NCBI RefSeq assembly: GCF_016623615.1
Contig: NZ_JAEHFX010000003.1
Coordinates: forward strand, 186,001 to 250,000
Length of the DNA stretch: 64,000 bases
Source: Adhaeribacter terrigena
GTDB taxonomy: Bacteria; Bacteroidota; Bacteroidia; Cytophagales; Hymenobacteraceae
Reading direction: 5' to 3'
Part shown: one piece after another, positions 55,016-63,812 of the stretch
Layout of the letters: the number at the start of each line of letters is the position of its first letter
Position numbering within the stretch: position 1 is the stretch's first letter
Program-made: the position numbers and the translations under genes
The notes under the pieces: generated by a model
The model's database searches: none
Told to the model about the DNA's origin: nothing
What the model saw: the letters and a program-made list of their open reading frames with translations, nothing else

Positions 55016-56086
55016 ATGCAAAACCCGAATACCAGAATTGATCCCGATCCGGTTGATAAACAAATTACGTTTTTTCAGAAAATGCTGAAACTGGCGGGCC
55101 TTGCCGGGCTTGATCCGTTTATTTTGATCCTGGCTTTCGTTATTATTCTGGCGAATTTCTGGCCGGAGCCGGGCATTCAGGAAGGGCCTTTTTCCCTGGC
55201 GGAACTGGCTAATTACGGGGTTTCGTTCATTTTCTTTTTCTACGGGTTGCGCCAGGAACCTGAAAAGCTGAAAGCTGGCCTAAGTAACTGGAAACTGCAT
55301 TTGTTGATTCATTTCACTACGTTTTTGCTTTTCCCGCTGCTGGCTTTACTGGGCAAAACGCTTTTCGAAACGCCCGATTCGGAAGTGCTGTGGCTCGGGA
55401 TTTTCTTTCAGGCAACGCTGCCATCCACGGTTTCTTCGGCGGTGGTTATGGTTTCGATTGCGGGCGGCAATATTCCGGCGGCTATTTTCAATGCGAGTAT
55501 CAGCAGCATGGTCGGGGTTTTCATAACGCCGCTCTGGATGGGCTTATTCCTCAATTCCGCTTCCGAAAGTTTTGACCTGAGCCAGGTTTTTATAAAGCTC
55601 ATTATTCAGGTGATCATCCCGGTAATTCTGGGGATTCTGCTGCACCGGAAACTAGGCAAAATAGCAGAGAAATACCGCAAACAAATGCGCTACTTCGACC
55701 AAACCATTATCCTGGTAATCGTCTACACATCTTTCAGCGAATCTTTTTCTCAGAACATGTTTGCCGGCTTTAAGGTCTGGAACGTGATCTTCCTGGGGCT
55801 CGGGCTGATGGTTTTTTTTCTGCTGGTGCTTTTTATTGTGAACCTGATCTCCAAAGCCCTGCATTTCAGCCGCGAAGATAAAATTACGGCCATGTTTTGC
55901 GGCTCTAAAAAATCGCTGGTGCACGGTACGGTTATGGCCAAAGTGCTTTTCGTAAATTCGGTAAATACCGGTATTATTCTGCTGCCCGTTATGCTTTACC
56001 ACACGCTGCAAATGGTGGTAGCCAGCATATTGGCCAAGAAAATGGCAAGGGATGCAGAAGAGCGTGGAAGGACTGAAAAAGGGTAG
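55016..56086 (+). CDS. Bile acid:sodium symporter-family transporter
   Basis: 356 aa with about ten transmembrane helices in two inverted repeats. Segments such as GVSFIFFFYGLRQEPEKLKA, LGIFFQATLPSTVSSAVVMV, SIAGGNIPAAIFNASISSMV and VFITPLWMGLFL match the SBF-like (PF13593) branch, which includes fungal RCH1 and human SLC10A7-like proteins. The substrate is not known; inner membrane. The last codons and the TAG stop (56084-56086) come from a reverse TAGCG element (56076-56106). Confidence 0.88.
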   Translation: MQNPNTRIDPDPVDKQITFFQKMLKLAGLAGLDPFILILAFVIILANFWPEPGIQEGPFSLAELANYGVSFIFFFYGLRQEPEKLKAGLSNWKLHLLIHFTTFLLFPLLALLGKTLFETPDSEVLWLGIFFQATLPSTVSSAVVMVSIAGGNIPAAIFNASISSMVGVFITPLWMGLFLNSASESFDLSQVFIKLIIQVIIPVILGILLHRKLGKIAEKYRKQMRYFDQTIILVIVYTSFSESFSQNMFAGFKVWNVIFLGLGLMVFFLLVLFIVNLISKALHFSREDKITAMFCGSKKSLVHGTVMAKVLFVNSVNTGIILLPVMLYHTLQMVVASILAKKMARDAEERGRTEKG

Positions 56087-56222
56087 GGATTTTTGGGGGA
56101 AAAGTAATGGATGCCTTGTGAAAGCGGAAATAAATTGTTGATGAAAACACCAACAACGGCAGAAAAGGTACCTGCAAACAAAAGTATAACTAAAAAACGC
56201 TATCCTTTTAAAGCAAAAAACT
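56076..56222 (-). repeat. Two reverse TAGCG elements at a convergent junction
   Basis: 56076-56106 (GACTGAAAAAGGGTAGGG, then ATTTTTGGGGGAAAAGTA) supplies the TAG stop of the transporter gene. 56193-56222 is AAAAAACGCTATCCTTTT, then AAAGCAAAAAACTC. They lie between the transporter (+) and the TrpF-like gene (-). Confidence 0.7.
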
Positions 56223-56275
56223 CACAAAATTCAAAAGTCCGTGAGTTTTAATTCATTTTCAAATCTTCAAAGCAA

Positions 56276-56896
56276 TTACTCTTCCAAGGCTTCGAAAATT
56301 TCTTCCAGCTCATCGAAGGTTTTCAGGCCAGGGCGAATTTCGTCAGAACCCTGCATGCCGATGCCGAAAGGGTTTATTTCTTCCAGAATGTAGTCCAGGT
56401 TACTTTTTTCTACCCCGAAACCGATGATCACTTTGTAGCGATTCGCTATATCGCGTAGCAAACGGCAATTAGTGTCGTCGATGGTGGTAAAATCGGTGGA
56501 ATAGATCAGGAAACCATTTACGTCAGAATGATAGAGTTCCAGCATTTCTACCAGTTCGGTTTCGATGGTATCTTTGTTGATGAAAACTTTCTGGATCACC
56601 GGTTTTTCGATCTTACGGATCTCGTCGATCAGGTAGGTTTTATTCAGCTGAATAAAATCCAGGTTCAGGTTGAAAGCTTTTTCGTTTATTTCCGTTACGC
56701 TGGCTTCATCAAATTCGCCCACCAGCTGAATGCCGGAAACCCAACCGGTTATCTCCTTAAAAGCAGCTTCGGTTATATGGTCGGCGTGGCTGGCGTCCAG
56801 GTTAAACCCCATCAGGTCGGCGCCCATGCCGGCGCAGTAGCGGGCATCGCTTAAATTGTTGATGCCATTTACAAGTACGGTAGTTTTCAGGGCCAT
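56276..56896 (-). CDS. Degenerate TrpF-like (beta/alpha)8 protein
   Basis: 206 aa, the size of phosphoribosylanthranilate isomerase. The TrpF start motif KxCGL is replaced by VLVNGINNLSDARYCAGMGA, so the catalytic Cys is Asn. The catalytic Asp region reads GFLIYSTDFTTIDD, with Tyr in place of Asp, and the GGTG-type phosphate loop is missing. The C-terminal GIGMQGSDEIRPGLKTFDEL still mirrors the SSGVE-PG-K segment. It is therefore unlikely to work as PRAI and more likely a repurposed barrel. No trp genes are near. ATG 56896 is a good start. Confidence 0.75.
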   Translation of the reverse strand: MALKTTVLVNGINNLSDARYCAGMGADLMGFNLDASHADHITEAAFKEITGWVSGIQLVGEFDEASVTEINEKAFNLNLDFIQLNKTYLIDEIRKIEKPVIQKVFINKDTIETELVEMLELYHSDVNGFLIYSTDFTTIDDTNCRLLRDIANRYKVIIGFGVEKSNLDYILEEINPFGIGMQGSDEIRPGLKTFDELEEIFEALEE

Positions 56897-56960
56897 TTCG
56901 ATACGGTTTTAATTGTTGCTGAATGAATATTCAAAGTAAGCAGCTTTTTTTTGCTTCCGC

Positions 56961-56990
56961 TACTTTTTCCACTTAAAAGTATAGCGTATT
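56961..56990 (+). repeat. TAGCG element between the TrpF-like gene and mnmA
   Basis: TACTTTTTCCACTT, then AAAAGTATAGCGTATT. This is a degenerate 3' end of the forward consensus, in the 250-bp divergent gap. Confidence 0.6.
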
Positions 56991-57066
56991 AACATGAAAT
57001 AAGCCGGAAATGGAAATTAAAGTGCCGTAAATTCGTTTGGTTATTTACCAGGTATGGCCGAGCAAA

Positions 57067-57100
57067 ATTGCTATATTGAAAAGGCTTTGTTGTATCTTTG
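57067..57100 (+). promoter_or_regulatory. Promoter of mnmA
   Basis: TTG at 57068-57070 and TATCTTTG at 57093-57100, separated by 22 bp, fit the Bacteroidota -33/-7 pattern. The leader would be about 40 nt to ATG 57147. Confidence 0.6.
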
Positions 57101-57146
57101 CAAATTAACCATTTTAAAGAGGGCTTTTAACCCTTATTTCGATTAA

Positions 57147-58253
57147 ATGAGTACCAAAGGAAGAGTATTAGTAGCCATGAGCGGCGGTATAGACAGCTCC
57201 GTGGCGGCCGTAATGTTGCATGAGCAGGGTTACGAAGTGGTGGGTATGACCATGAAAACCTGGGACTACGCGTCTTCAGGGGGCAGCAAAAAAGAAACCG
57301 GCTGCTGCAGTTTAGATTCCATAAACGATGCGCGCAACATTGCCGTGCAACTCGGTTTCCCGCATTATATCATCGATATCCGCGAAGAATTCGGCGATTA
57401 TGTGATCAACCATTTTACCGACGAATATTTAGCCGGCCGCACGCCCAACCCTTGCGTTTTGTGCAACACGCACATTAAATGGGATTCGCTTTTGCGCCGC
57501 GCCGATAAATTAGGCTGCGATTTTATTGCTACCGGTCATTACGCCAACGTGCGCGAAGAAAACGGTCGTTACGTAATTTCCAAAGGCTTAGACGAAAATA
57601 AAGATCAGAGTTACGCTCTTTGGGGAATTTCGCAGGAAAGTTTAGCCCGCACCATTTTCCCGCTGGGTAAATTACATAAGTCCGAGATCCGGGCGTTTGC
57701 TACCGAGCGCGGTTTCCACGAACTGGTGCAGAAACCGGAAAGCTACGAGATCTGCTTTATTCCCGATAACGATTACCGTGGTTTCCTGAAACGCCGGGTG
57801 CCGGAGCTTGCTGAACAAGTTGCCGGCGGCGAATTTGTGATGGAAGACGGCAAAGTGGTAGGCAAACACGAAGGCTATCCGTTCTACACCGTGGGCCAGC
57901 GGAAAGGTTTGGGCATTGCTTTGGGCTTCCCGGCCTTCGTTACACGCATCGAAAAGGAGACAAATCGCGTAATACTGGGCAACTACGACGATCTGGCGAA
58001 AAACGGAACGACCATCGGCAAGCTCAACATGGTAAAATACGCGGACTTACTCGATAAGCCAACCGCCACCGTTACCAAAGTGCGCTATAACGATCCCGGA
58101 ACGGAAGCCATTATCGAACAGTTCGGCGATAAAATGAAAGTGCATTTCCTGAGCGGCGTGCACGCCATTGCACCGGGCCAGGCTGCGGTATTTTACGAAG
58201 GCAACGACGTAATTGGCGGTGGCTGGATCGAGACGAGTTACCACATTCAATAA
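57147..58253 (+). CDS. mnmA: tRNA-specific 2-thiouridylase MnmA
   Basis: 368 aa. PP-loop SGGIDSSV (12-19), GMTMKTWDY, catalytic Cys103 in NPCVLCNTHIKWD, and the second catalytic Cys203 in SYEICFIPD. It thiolates U34 of tRNA-Lys, -Glu and -Gln using sulfur relay and ATP. Normal length. The stop codon is followed after 1 bp by a reverse TAGCG element (58255-58286) that runs into the next gene. Confidence 0.96.
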   Translation: MSTKGRVLVAMSGGIDSSVAAVMLHEQGYEVVGMTMKTWDYASSGGSKKETGCCSLDSINDARNIAVQLGFPHYIIDIREEFGDYVINHFTDEYLAGRTPNPCVLCNTHIKWDSLLRRADKLGCDFIATGHYANVREENGRYVISKGLDENKDQSYALWGISQESLARTIFPLGKLHKSEIRAFATERGFHELVQKPESYEICFIPDNDYRGFLKRRVPELAEQVAGGEFVMEDGKVVGKHEGYPFYTVGQRKGLGIALGFPAFVTRIEKETNRVILGNYDDLAKNGTTIGKLNMVKYADLLDKPTATVTKVRYNDPGTEAIIEQFGDKMKVHFLSGVHAIAPGQAAVFYEGNDVIGGGWIETSYHIQ

Positions 58254-58254
58254 G

Positions 58255-58286
58255 AAAAAACGCTATCTAATTTTATGAAAAAAGTC
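58255..58286 (-). repeat. TAGCG element spanning the start of a lipoprotein gene
   Basis: AAAAAACGCTATCTAATTTT, then ATGAAAAAAGTCGGG. The AAAAAGTC tail of the element encodes MKKV at the start of the lipoprotein gene (58275). Confidence 0.75.
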
Positions 58287-58973
58287 GGGTATTTGCTGGT
58301 GCTGGTTGCGGGGTTGTTTTACGGGTGCACCGAAACGGAAGAAATTAACGACTCGGTTACGGGTAAAGCCTATTACCCGCTCAGCATCGGCGATTACCGG
58401 ATCTACAACGTTACGCACGTGCGTTTCGAGCAGGATTCTGTTTCCGATTCTACCACCTTTCAGTTACGCGAACGGGTAGATACTTTATTTACGAACCTGG
58501 CCGGCGAACCGACTTTTAAATTGATCCGCTCGATAAGAACCAAACCGGATGACTCGTGGCGCGACGATTCGGTGATCACAATAACTGTTTCGAGCAGCCA
58601 GTTGCGCCGGACTTCCGATAACCTGAGTTTGGTGAAAATGGTTTTTCCGGTAAGCGAAAATAAAACCTGGAACCCGAATGTATTCAACACACTGGAACCG
58701 GGCAATGCGCGTTATGTGAATGTGAACCAGCCTTACGCGGTAAACGGGCAGAATTTTCCGAATACGGCAACGGTACAAGTGAACGATTTTGTTTCGGTAA
58801 TTAACAAAGATGTGCGCACCGAAGTGTATGCCGAAAATGTGGGCCTGATCTACAAAGATTACGAAGTGCTGCAATATTGCAACGATAACCAGATCTGCGA
58901 TGTGGGTGTGGATTATATTCTCTTCGGGTACCGCCGCACTGAAACGCTGGAATCTTACGGGAAAACGGAATAA
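58275..58973 (+). CDS. Lipoprotein of unknown function
   Basis: 232 aa. N-terminus MKKVGYLLVLVAGLFYGCTE is a lipoprotein signal with Cys18. The mature part is beta-rich with Thr/Ser/Asn/Val, without a recognised domain (YYPLSIGDYRIYNVTHVRFE, SVITITVSSSQLRRTSDNLS). It lies 2 bp before the subtilase gene, so the two are probably co-expressed and both act at the cell surface; it might be a partner of the secreted protease. Start lies inside a TAGCG element. Confidence 0.8.
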   Translation: MKKVGYLLVLVAGLFYGCTETEEINDSVTGKAYYPLSIGDYRIYNVTHVRFEQDSVSDSTTFQLRERVDTLFTNLAGEPTFKLIRSIRTKPDDSWRDDSVITITVSSSQLRRTSDNLSLVKMVFPVSENKTWNPNVFNTLEPGNARYVNVNQPYAVNGQNFPNTATVQVNDFVSVINKDVRTEVYAENVGLIYKDYEVLQYCNDNQICDVGVDYILFGYRRTETLESYGKTE

Positions 58974-58975
58974 TT

Positions 58976-60631
58976 ATGAACAGACTTTTTACTGCATTTT
59001 TCCTACCGTTTTTTTTTATTTCGCTGCATTCGGCTTCGGCTCAGAACCATGATAAGCATTTTGTTTATTTTAAAGACAAAGCCAATTCGCCTTACAGTTT
59101 TTCCAAACCGGAACAATTTCTTTCTCAGGCCGCGCTGAAACGCCGCCAAAAGCAGAAAATAGCCTTAAACCAACGCGACCTGCCTGTAAACCCGATCTAT
59201 GTAACTAGTTTAAAAGCTTTGGGCGTGGAAGTGCGTTATAAAAGCAAATGGCTGAACGGCGCGGTAATTGTCTGCGATTCTGCGAAGCTGATGCAGGTTT
59301 TAACTTTACCATTCGTAAAAAGCGGCCAGACCCTGAACCGGGAAATTCCCGGGAAAAGCGGCGAAGAACCTGATCCAATCGAGGAACTGATCCCTGTTTC
59401 GAACGTGCGGAAAACGGCTGACCCGGCCCAATACGGTGAGTCTTTTACGCAGGCCGAAATGATTGGAGCCACGCAAATGCACGATGCCGGTTTTCACGGC
59501 GAAGGCATGACGGTGGGGGTTTTCGATAACGGTTTTCCGGGCGTAGACCGTACCATGCCTTTTGCCCATCTGTATCAGAACAATCAGGTAAAAGGCGTTT
59601 ATAATTTTGTTACCAATAACAGGAACGTGTATTCCCGCGGCGGCCACGGCACCTCTACGCTATCTAATATTGCCGCTTATCATCCGGGTAAATTCATTGG
59701 TACGGCTTATAAAGCTAACGTTTATTTGTTTGTAACGGAAGACGATAACGGCGAATACCCGATAGAAGAAGCGAACTGGCTCATTGCCGCCGAATTTGCC
59801 GACAGCGCCGGGGTAGACGTGATCAATTCTTCCTTAGGTTACAGCACTTTCGATGATTCCCGCTATAATTATACCTATGCCGATATGAATGGCAATACGA
59901 CGATCGTAACGCGTGCAGCCGATTTTGCGGCAAGCACCGGTATGCTGGTCGTTTCTTCGGCGGGTAACGAAGGCAATGATCCCTGGCTTTACATTACCGC
60001 TCCCGCCGACGGCGATTCAGTTTTAACCGTTGGCGCGGTAGATGCTATGACCAATAAGGCGGGTTTCAGTTCTTTTGGCCCTGCTTCCGATGGCCGGATC
60101 AAGCCTAATCTGGCTGCTATGGGTGTGCAGGCTGCAGTCGTAAATTCTTTTGGAGATGTAGGGAAAAGCAACGGAACTTCTTTTTCCGGCCCCATCCTGG
60201 CGGGAATGGCAACCGCTTTCTGGCAGGCTAATCCGCACCTTACCAACATGCAGGTTATTCAGTATCTGCAGCGTTCAGCTACGCAGGCCAATAATCCGGA
60301 TAATAATTTAGGGTACGGCATACCGAATTTTGCAAAAGCGCAGGAACTGGTTTCGAAAGATTTCGGGCTGGTAAATACGCTTACCCTTTTCCCGAACCCA
60401 ACCAATGCGACTTTAATAAATCTTGGTTTTGAAGATCTGCCTTATGCCGGACCTGTAGACGTTAAAATATTTGACCGTACCGGCCGTTTGGTGGTTCAGC
60501 ACACCTTGCAGCGTGAAATTGGCAAACGGATGGAATTTACCTTACCTTCCCACATGAAAGCCGGTTTATACATTGTGCAGGTAGCCTGGTCTGATAAGGT
60601 AGAAACCCTCAAGTTCATGAAATTGCCGTAA
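58976..60631 (+). CDS. S8 subtilisin-like protease with type IX secretion C-terminal domain
   Basis: 551 aa. Signal peptide MNRLFTAFFLPFFFISLHSA (cut after SAQ), an N-terminal prodomain-like region (~25-150), then the S8 domain with D184 (GVFDNGFPG), H224 (RGGHGTSTLS), N331 (SSAGNEG) and S402 (NGTSFSGP). The full catalytic set is present. The C-terminus (~465-551) is a type A T9SS sorting domain: LTLFPNPTNATLI, VKIFDRTGRLVV, MKAGLYIVQV. The product should be secreted and anchored via PorU-type processing. The signal peptide core is encoded by a TAGCG element (58983-59015). Confidence 0.93.
   Translation: MNRLFTAFFLPFFFISLHSASAQNHDKHFVYFKDKANSPYSFSKPEQFLSQAALKRRQKQKIALNQRDLPVNPIYVTSLKALGVEVRYKSKWLNGAVIVCDSAKLMQVLTLPFVKSGQTLNREIPGKSGEEPDPIEELIPVSNVRKTADPAQYGESFTQAEMIGATQMHDAGFHGEGMTVGVFDNGFPGVDRTMPFAHLYQNNQVKGVYNFVTNNRNVYSRGGHGTSTLSNIAAYHPGKFIGTAYKANVYLFVTEDDNGEYPIEEANWLIAAEFADSAGVDVINSSLGYSTFDDSRYNYTYADMNGNTTIVTRAADFAASTGMLVVSSAGNEGNDPWLYITAPADGDSVLTVGAVDAMTNKAGFSSFGPASDGRIKPNLAAMGVQAAVVNSFGDVGKSNGTSFSGPILAGMATAFWQANPHLTNMQVIQYLQRSATQANNPDNNLGYGIPNFAKAQELVSKDFGLVNTLTLFPNPTNATLINLGFEDLPYAGPVDVKIFDRTGRLVVQHTLQREIGKRMEFTLPSHMKAGLYIVQVAWSDKVETLKFMKLP
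58983..59015 (+). repeat. TAGCG element encoding the subtilase signal peptide
   Basis: GACTTTTTACTGCA, then TTTTTCCTACCGTTTTT. In frame it encodes residues 3-13 (RLFTAFFLPFF). Confidence 0.8.
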
Positions 60632-60645
60632 TTTTAATTTATCCT

Positions 60646-60676
60646 TACTTTTGCCGCTGAAATTCATAGCGTTTTT
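60646..60676 (+). repeat. TAGCG element between subtilase gene and rpe
   Basis: TACTTTTGCCGC, then TGAAATTCATAGCGTTTTT, 14 bp after the protease stop and 12 bp before rpe. Confidence 0.75.
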
Positions 60677-60688
60677 AACAAAAATATT

Positions 60689-61345
60689 ATGCCCCCAATT
60701 ATTGCTCCCTCGGTTTTAGCTTCCGATTTTGCCAACCTGCAATCAGAAGCTGAAATGCTGAACCGCAGCCAGGCCGACTGGTTTCACATCGACATTATGG
60801 ACGGCCGTTTTGTACCAAACCTTTCTTTTGGTTTGCCGGTGCAGGCTGCTATTAAAAAACACGCCCAGAAACCACTGGATGTACACTTAATGATCGTGGA
60901 GCCGCAGCTTTACATCGAAGATTTCCGCAAAGCCGGCGCCGATATTATTACCGTGCATTACGAAGCTTGTCCGCATTTACACCGCGTAATTCAGCAGATT
61001 AAACTTACGGGCGCCAAAGCAGGTGTTGCTTTAAATCCGCATACGCCTGTTAGCGTGCTGGAAGATATTATTGCTGATATAGACCTGGTTTGCTTAATGA
61101 GCGTTAACCCGGGTTTTGGGGGGCAGAAATTCATTGAGAATACCTATGCCAAGATCGAAAAACTGAAAGCACTGATCGTAAAGCACAATTCGCAGGCCCT
61201 GATCGAGATTGACGGCGGCGTAAACCAGGAAAATGCCCCGAAACTGATGAAAAGCGGTGCCGATGTATTGGTAGCCGGTTCATTTGTATTCACCGCCGCC
61301 GACCCGGAAAAGACCATTGCCGACCTGAAAAATATCGCGTATTAG
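60689..61345 (+). CDS. rpe: Ribulose-phosphate 3-epimerase
   Basis: 218 aa TIM barrel. IAPSVLASDFANLQSE, ADWFHIDIMDGRFVPNLSFG, PLDVHLMIVEP, CLMSVNPGFGGQKFIENTY and LIEIDGGVNQENAPKLMKSG hold the metal and catalytic residues (Ser, His, two Asp). It interconverts ribulose-5-P and xylulose-5-P in the pentose phosphate pathway. Standard length. A TonB receptor follows after 16 bp. Confidence 0.96.
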   Translation: MPPIIAPSVLASDFANLQSEAEMLNRSQADWFHIDIMDGRFVPNLSFGLPVQAAIKKHAQKPLDVHLMIVEPQLYIEDFRKAGADIITVHYEACPHLHRVIQQIKLTGAKAGVALNPHTPVSVLEDIIADIDLVCLMSVNPGFGGQKFIENTYAKIEKLKALIVKHNSQALIEIDGGVNQENAPKLMKSGADVLVAGSFVFTAADPEKTIADLKNIAY

Positions 61346-61361
61346 TATTTACGTTAGCTGC

Positions 61362-63812
61362 ATGCTGAGAAAGACCCTGGCCGTTTTACTTTTTTTATTA
61401 TTGAATCAAGTGGCCTGGGCGCAGCAGGCAACCTTAACCGGCACCGTTAAAACGGCCGAAGGCGGCGCGCTCGAATTAGCCGCAATTGCTTTAAAAGGCA
61501 CTTCTTCGGGTACCCAAACCAATGCTCAGGGCCAGTTTCAATTAACCGTTCCGGGTGCAGAAAGCTTTACAGTTGTAATTCAGTACGTGGGGTTTAAAAC
61601 CCAGGAACTGAAGCTGAAACTGCAGCCCGGCGAAACCCGCAACATTGTGGTGAACATGCAGCCGGACGTTAAAATGCTGAACAAAGTAGTGGTGCGGGGC
61701 CGCAGCGAAACCGATACCCGCGAAGAGGTCAGCATTATGAAACTCGATCCTCGCCTGAGCAGTACCTTGCCTTCGGCTTTCGGCGATTTTAATAAGATGC
61801 TGGTGGCTTTGCCGGGTGTCGTTTCCAATAACGAGCTCTCTTCTACCTATTCGGTGCGGGGCGGAAACTATGACGAGAACCTGGTTTACGTGAACGGGAT
61901 CGAAATTTACCGGCCGTTTTTAGTTACCAGCGGGCAGCAGGAAGGCTTGAGTTTCATTAATCCGGAAATGGCGGGCAACGTGGAATTTTCTTCCGGCGGC
62001 TGGCAGCCCAAATACGGCGATAAGCTTTCCTCGGTGCTGAATATCCGCTACAAACAGCCCACCAAATTTGCCGGCTCTGTTACCGGTGGCTTAACCGGCG
62101 GCGCGGCGCACCTGGAAGCAGCTTCCAAAAATAAAAAGATCAATTACCTGTTCGGAGCCCGCCACAAAGATGCCCGCTACTTGTTTCACAGCCTGGAAGT
62201 GAACGGGGATTACAAGCCCGTTTTCTCCGATTTTCAGAGCTACGTTACTTTTAACTTCACCAAAGATAGCGTTTTAACGCCCGAAAAGCCGGCCCGCACT
62301 ACGCTGGGAATTCTAACGGCTTTTGCCCGCAACCGCTACGAACTTAGCCCTACTTCTTCCGAAACCAGTTTTGGTACTGTAAACCGGGTAGTCCGGTTGC
62401 GGGTAGAATACGAAGGCCGGGAGCAGATGCAGTACGAAACCTACCAGGCCGGCCTGAATTTAACCCACCGTTTCACCGATTGGCTGACTTCTGAACTAAT
62501 TCTATCCGGCGTAAGATCCGATGAACGCGAATTCCGCGATACCGAAGCTTTTTACCGTTTTTGCGACGTTAACACCGATCCTTCTTCGCCTGGGTTTAAT
62601 GAATGCGTGCGTTCCCGCGATGTAGGCAGCCGTTACGATCATTCGCGGAACAGTTTACGGGCACTGATTGCTTCACTTGAAAACCGCAATATTTACCGAT
62701 TAAATGCCCAAAACACCCTGCAATGGGGCCTGAAAGTGAGCCGCGAACAAATTGACGACAAACTTTCGGAATTCAATTTTATAGATTCTACCGATTATGT
62801 GGTGAACCGGAGCCTGCTGAAAACGGATATTGGATTGCAATCTTACCGGTACCAGGCTTACGCTCAGCATACCATCGAGCTCGATTCGCTGAAAACGCTT
62901 ACCTACGGTCTGCGCGCCAGCTACTGGAATTTCAATAAAGAATTTACCATTACGCCGCGCGTTCAGTTTGCTTTTACGCCGGCCGGGAATCCGGACCTTT
63001 CTTATAAACTTGCTGCCGGGTTGTATTACCAGCCACCTTTTTACCGGGAGTTGCGCAATGCGCAGGGCGAACTAAACAAAAACCTGAAAGCGCAGCGTTC
63101 GGCCCACTTTATTGCCGGCACCGAATACCGTTTTCAGAAATGGAACCGGGCCTTTAAACTCACCGCCGAGGCTTACTACAAGCATTTAACGAACGTGGTG
63201 CCTTACGATGTAGAGAATGTGCGCCTGCGGTATTATGCCCTCAACAACGCCAAAGCCTACGCGGCCGGTTTTGATGTGCGGGTGAACGGGGAGTTTATAA
63301 AAGGCGCAGAATCCTGGTTCAGCCTGGGGGTGCTTACTACCAAAGAAGACATTGAAGGCGATAAACGGAATATCCTGGATGCTGAAGGCAACGTGACCGG
63401 GCAGGAGGAAATTGGTTACGTACGCCGCCCCAACGATCAGCGCATTACGCTGGGTGTTTTCTTCCAGGATCATTTACCCAACAACCCCACCATTAAAATG
63501 TACCTGAATATGCTTTTCGGCAGCGGATTGGCGTTCAGTTATCCGGGAAATCCGGGTGGCAGGGGCGTATTGCGCGGCAGAGCTTACGTGCGGCCGGATG
63601 TTGGTTTCTCGAAGCTTATTACCTTACGTGATGCCTCTGCTAAAAATAGTCCTTTCGAAAGCCTTTGGATAAGCCTGGAAATTCTGAACCTGGTTGCGGC
63701 CAATAATTTAGTAGGCTACAGCTTCGTGGAAGATATTAACGGCGTGAATTATGCCGTACCCAATTATCTTTCCGCCAGAACCGTGAACCTGCGTTTTATT
63801 GCGAGGTTTTAA
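61362..63812 (+). CDS. TonB-dependent receptor
   Basis: 816 aa. Signal peptide MLRKTLAVLLFLLLNQVAWA, CarboxypepD_reg-like domain (~24-105, LTGTVKTAEGGALELAAIAL), plug (ALPGVVSNNELSSTYSVRGG, then NVYVNGIEIYRPFLV-like segment at ~170), and barrel with conserved strands ending LRFIARF. The plug has the typical YSVRGGNYDENLVYVNG. Substrate unknown; outer membrane. Downstream lies the perfect inverted pair at 63908-63958 before a convergent gene. Confidence 0.9.
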   Translation: MLRKTLAVLLFLLLNQVAWAQQATLTGTVKTAEGGALELAAIALKGTSSGTQTNAQGQFQLTVPGAESFTVVIQYVGFKTQELKLKLQPGETRNIVVNMQPDVKMLNKVVVRGRSETDTREEVSIMKLDPRLSSTLPSAFGDFNKMLVALPGVVSNNELSSTYSVRGGNYDENLVYVNGIEIYRPFLVTSGQQEGLSFINPEMAGNVEFSSGGWQPKYGDKLSSVLNIRYKQPTKFAGSVTGGLTGGAAHLEAASKNKKINYLFGARHKDARYLFHSLEVNGDYKPVFSDFQSYVTFNFTKDSVLTPEKPARTTLGILTAFARNRYELSPTSSETSFGTVNRVVRLRVEYEGREQMQYETYQAGLNLTHRFTDWLTSELILSGVRSDEREFRDTEAFYRFCDVNTDPSSPGFNECVRSRDVGSRYDHSRNSLRALIASLENRNIYRLNAQNTLQWGLKVSREQIDDKLSEFNFIDSTDYVVNRSLLKTDIGLQSYRYQAYAQHTIELDSLKTLTYGLRASYWNFNKEFTITPRVQFAFTPAGNPDLSYKLAAGLYYQPPFYRELRNAQGELNKNLKAQRSAHFIAGTEYRFQKWNRAFKLTAEAYYKHLTNVVPYDVENVRLRYYALNNAKAYAAGFDVRVNGEFIKGAESWFSLGVLTTKEDIEGDKRNILDAEGNVTGQEEIGYVRRPNDQRITLGVFFQDHLPNNPTIKMYLNMLFGSGLAFSYPGNPGGRGVLRGRAYVRPDVGFSKLITLRDASAKNSPFESLWISLEILNLVAANNLVGYSFVEDINGVNYAVPNYLSARTVNLRFIARF

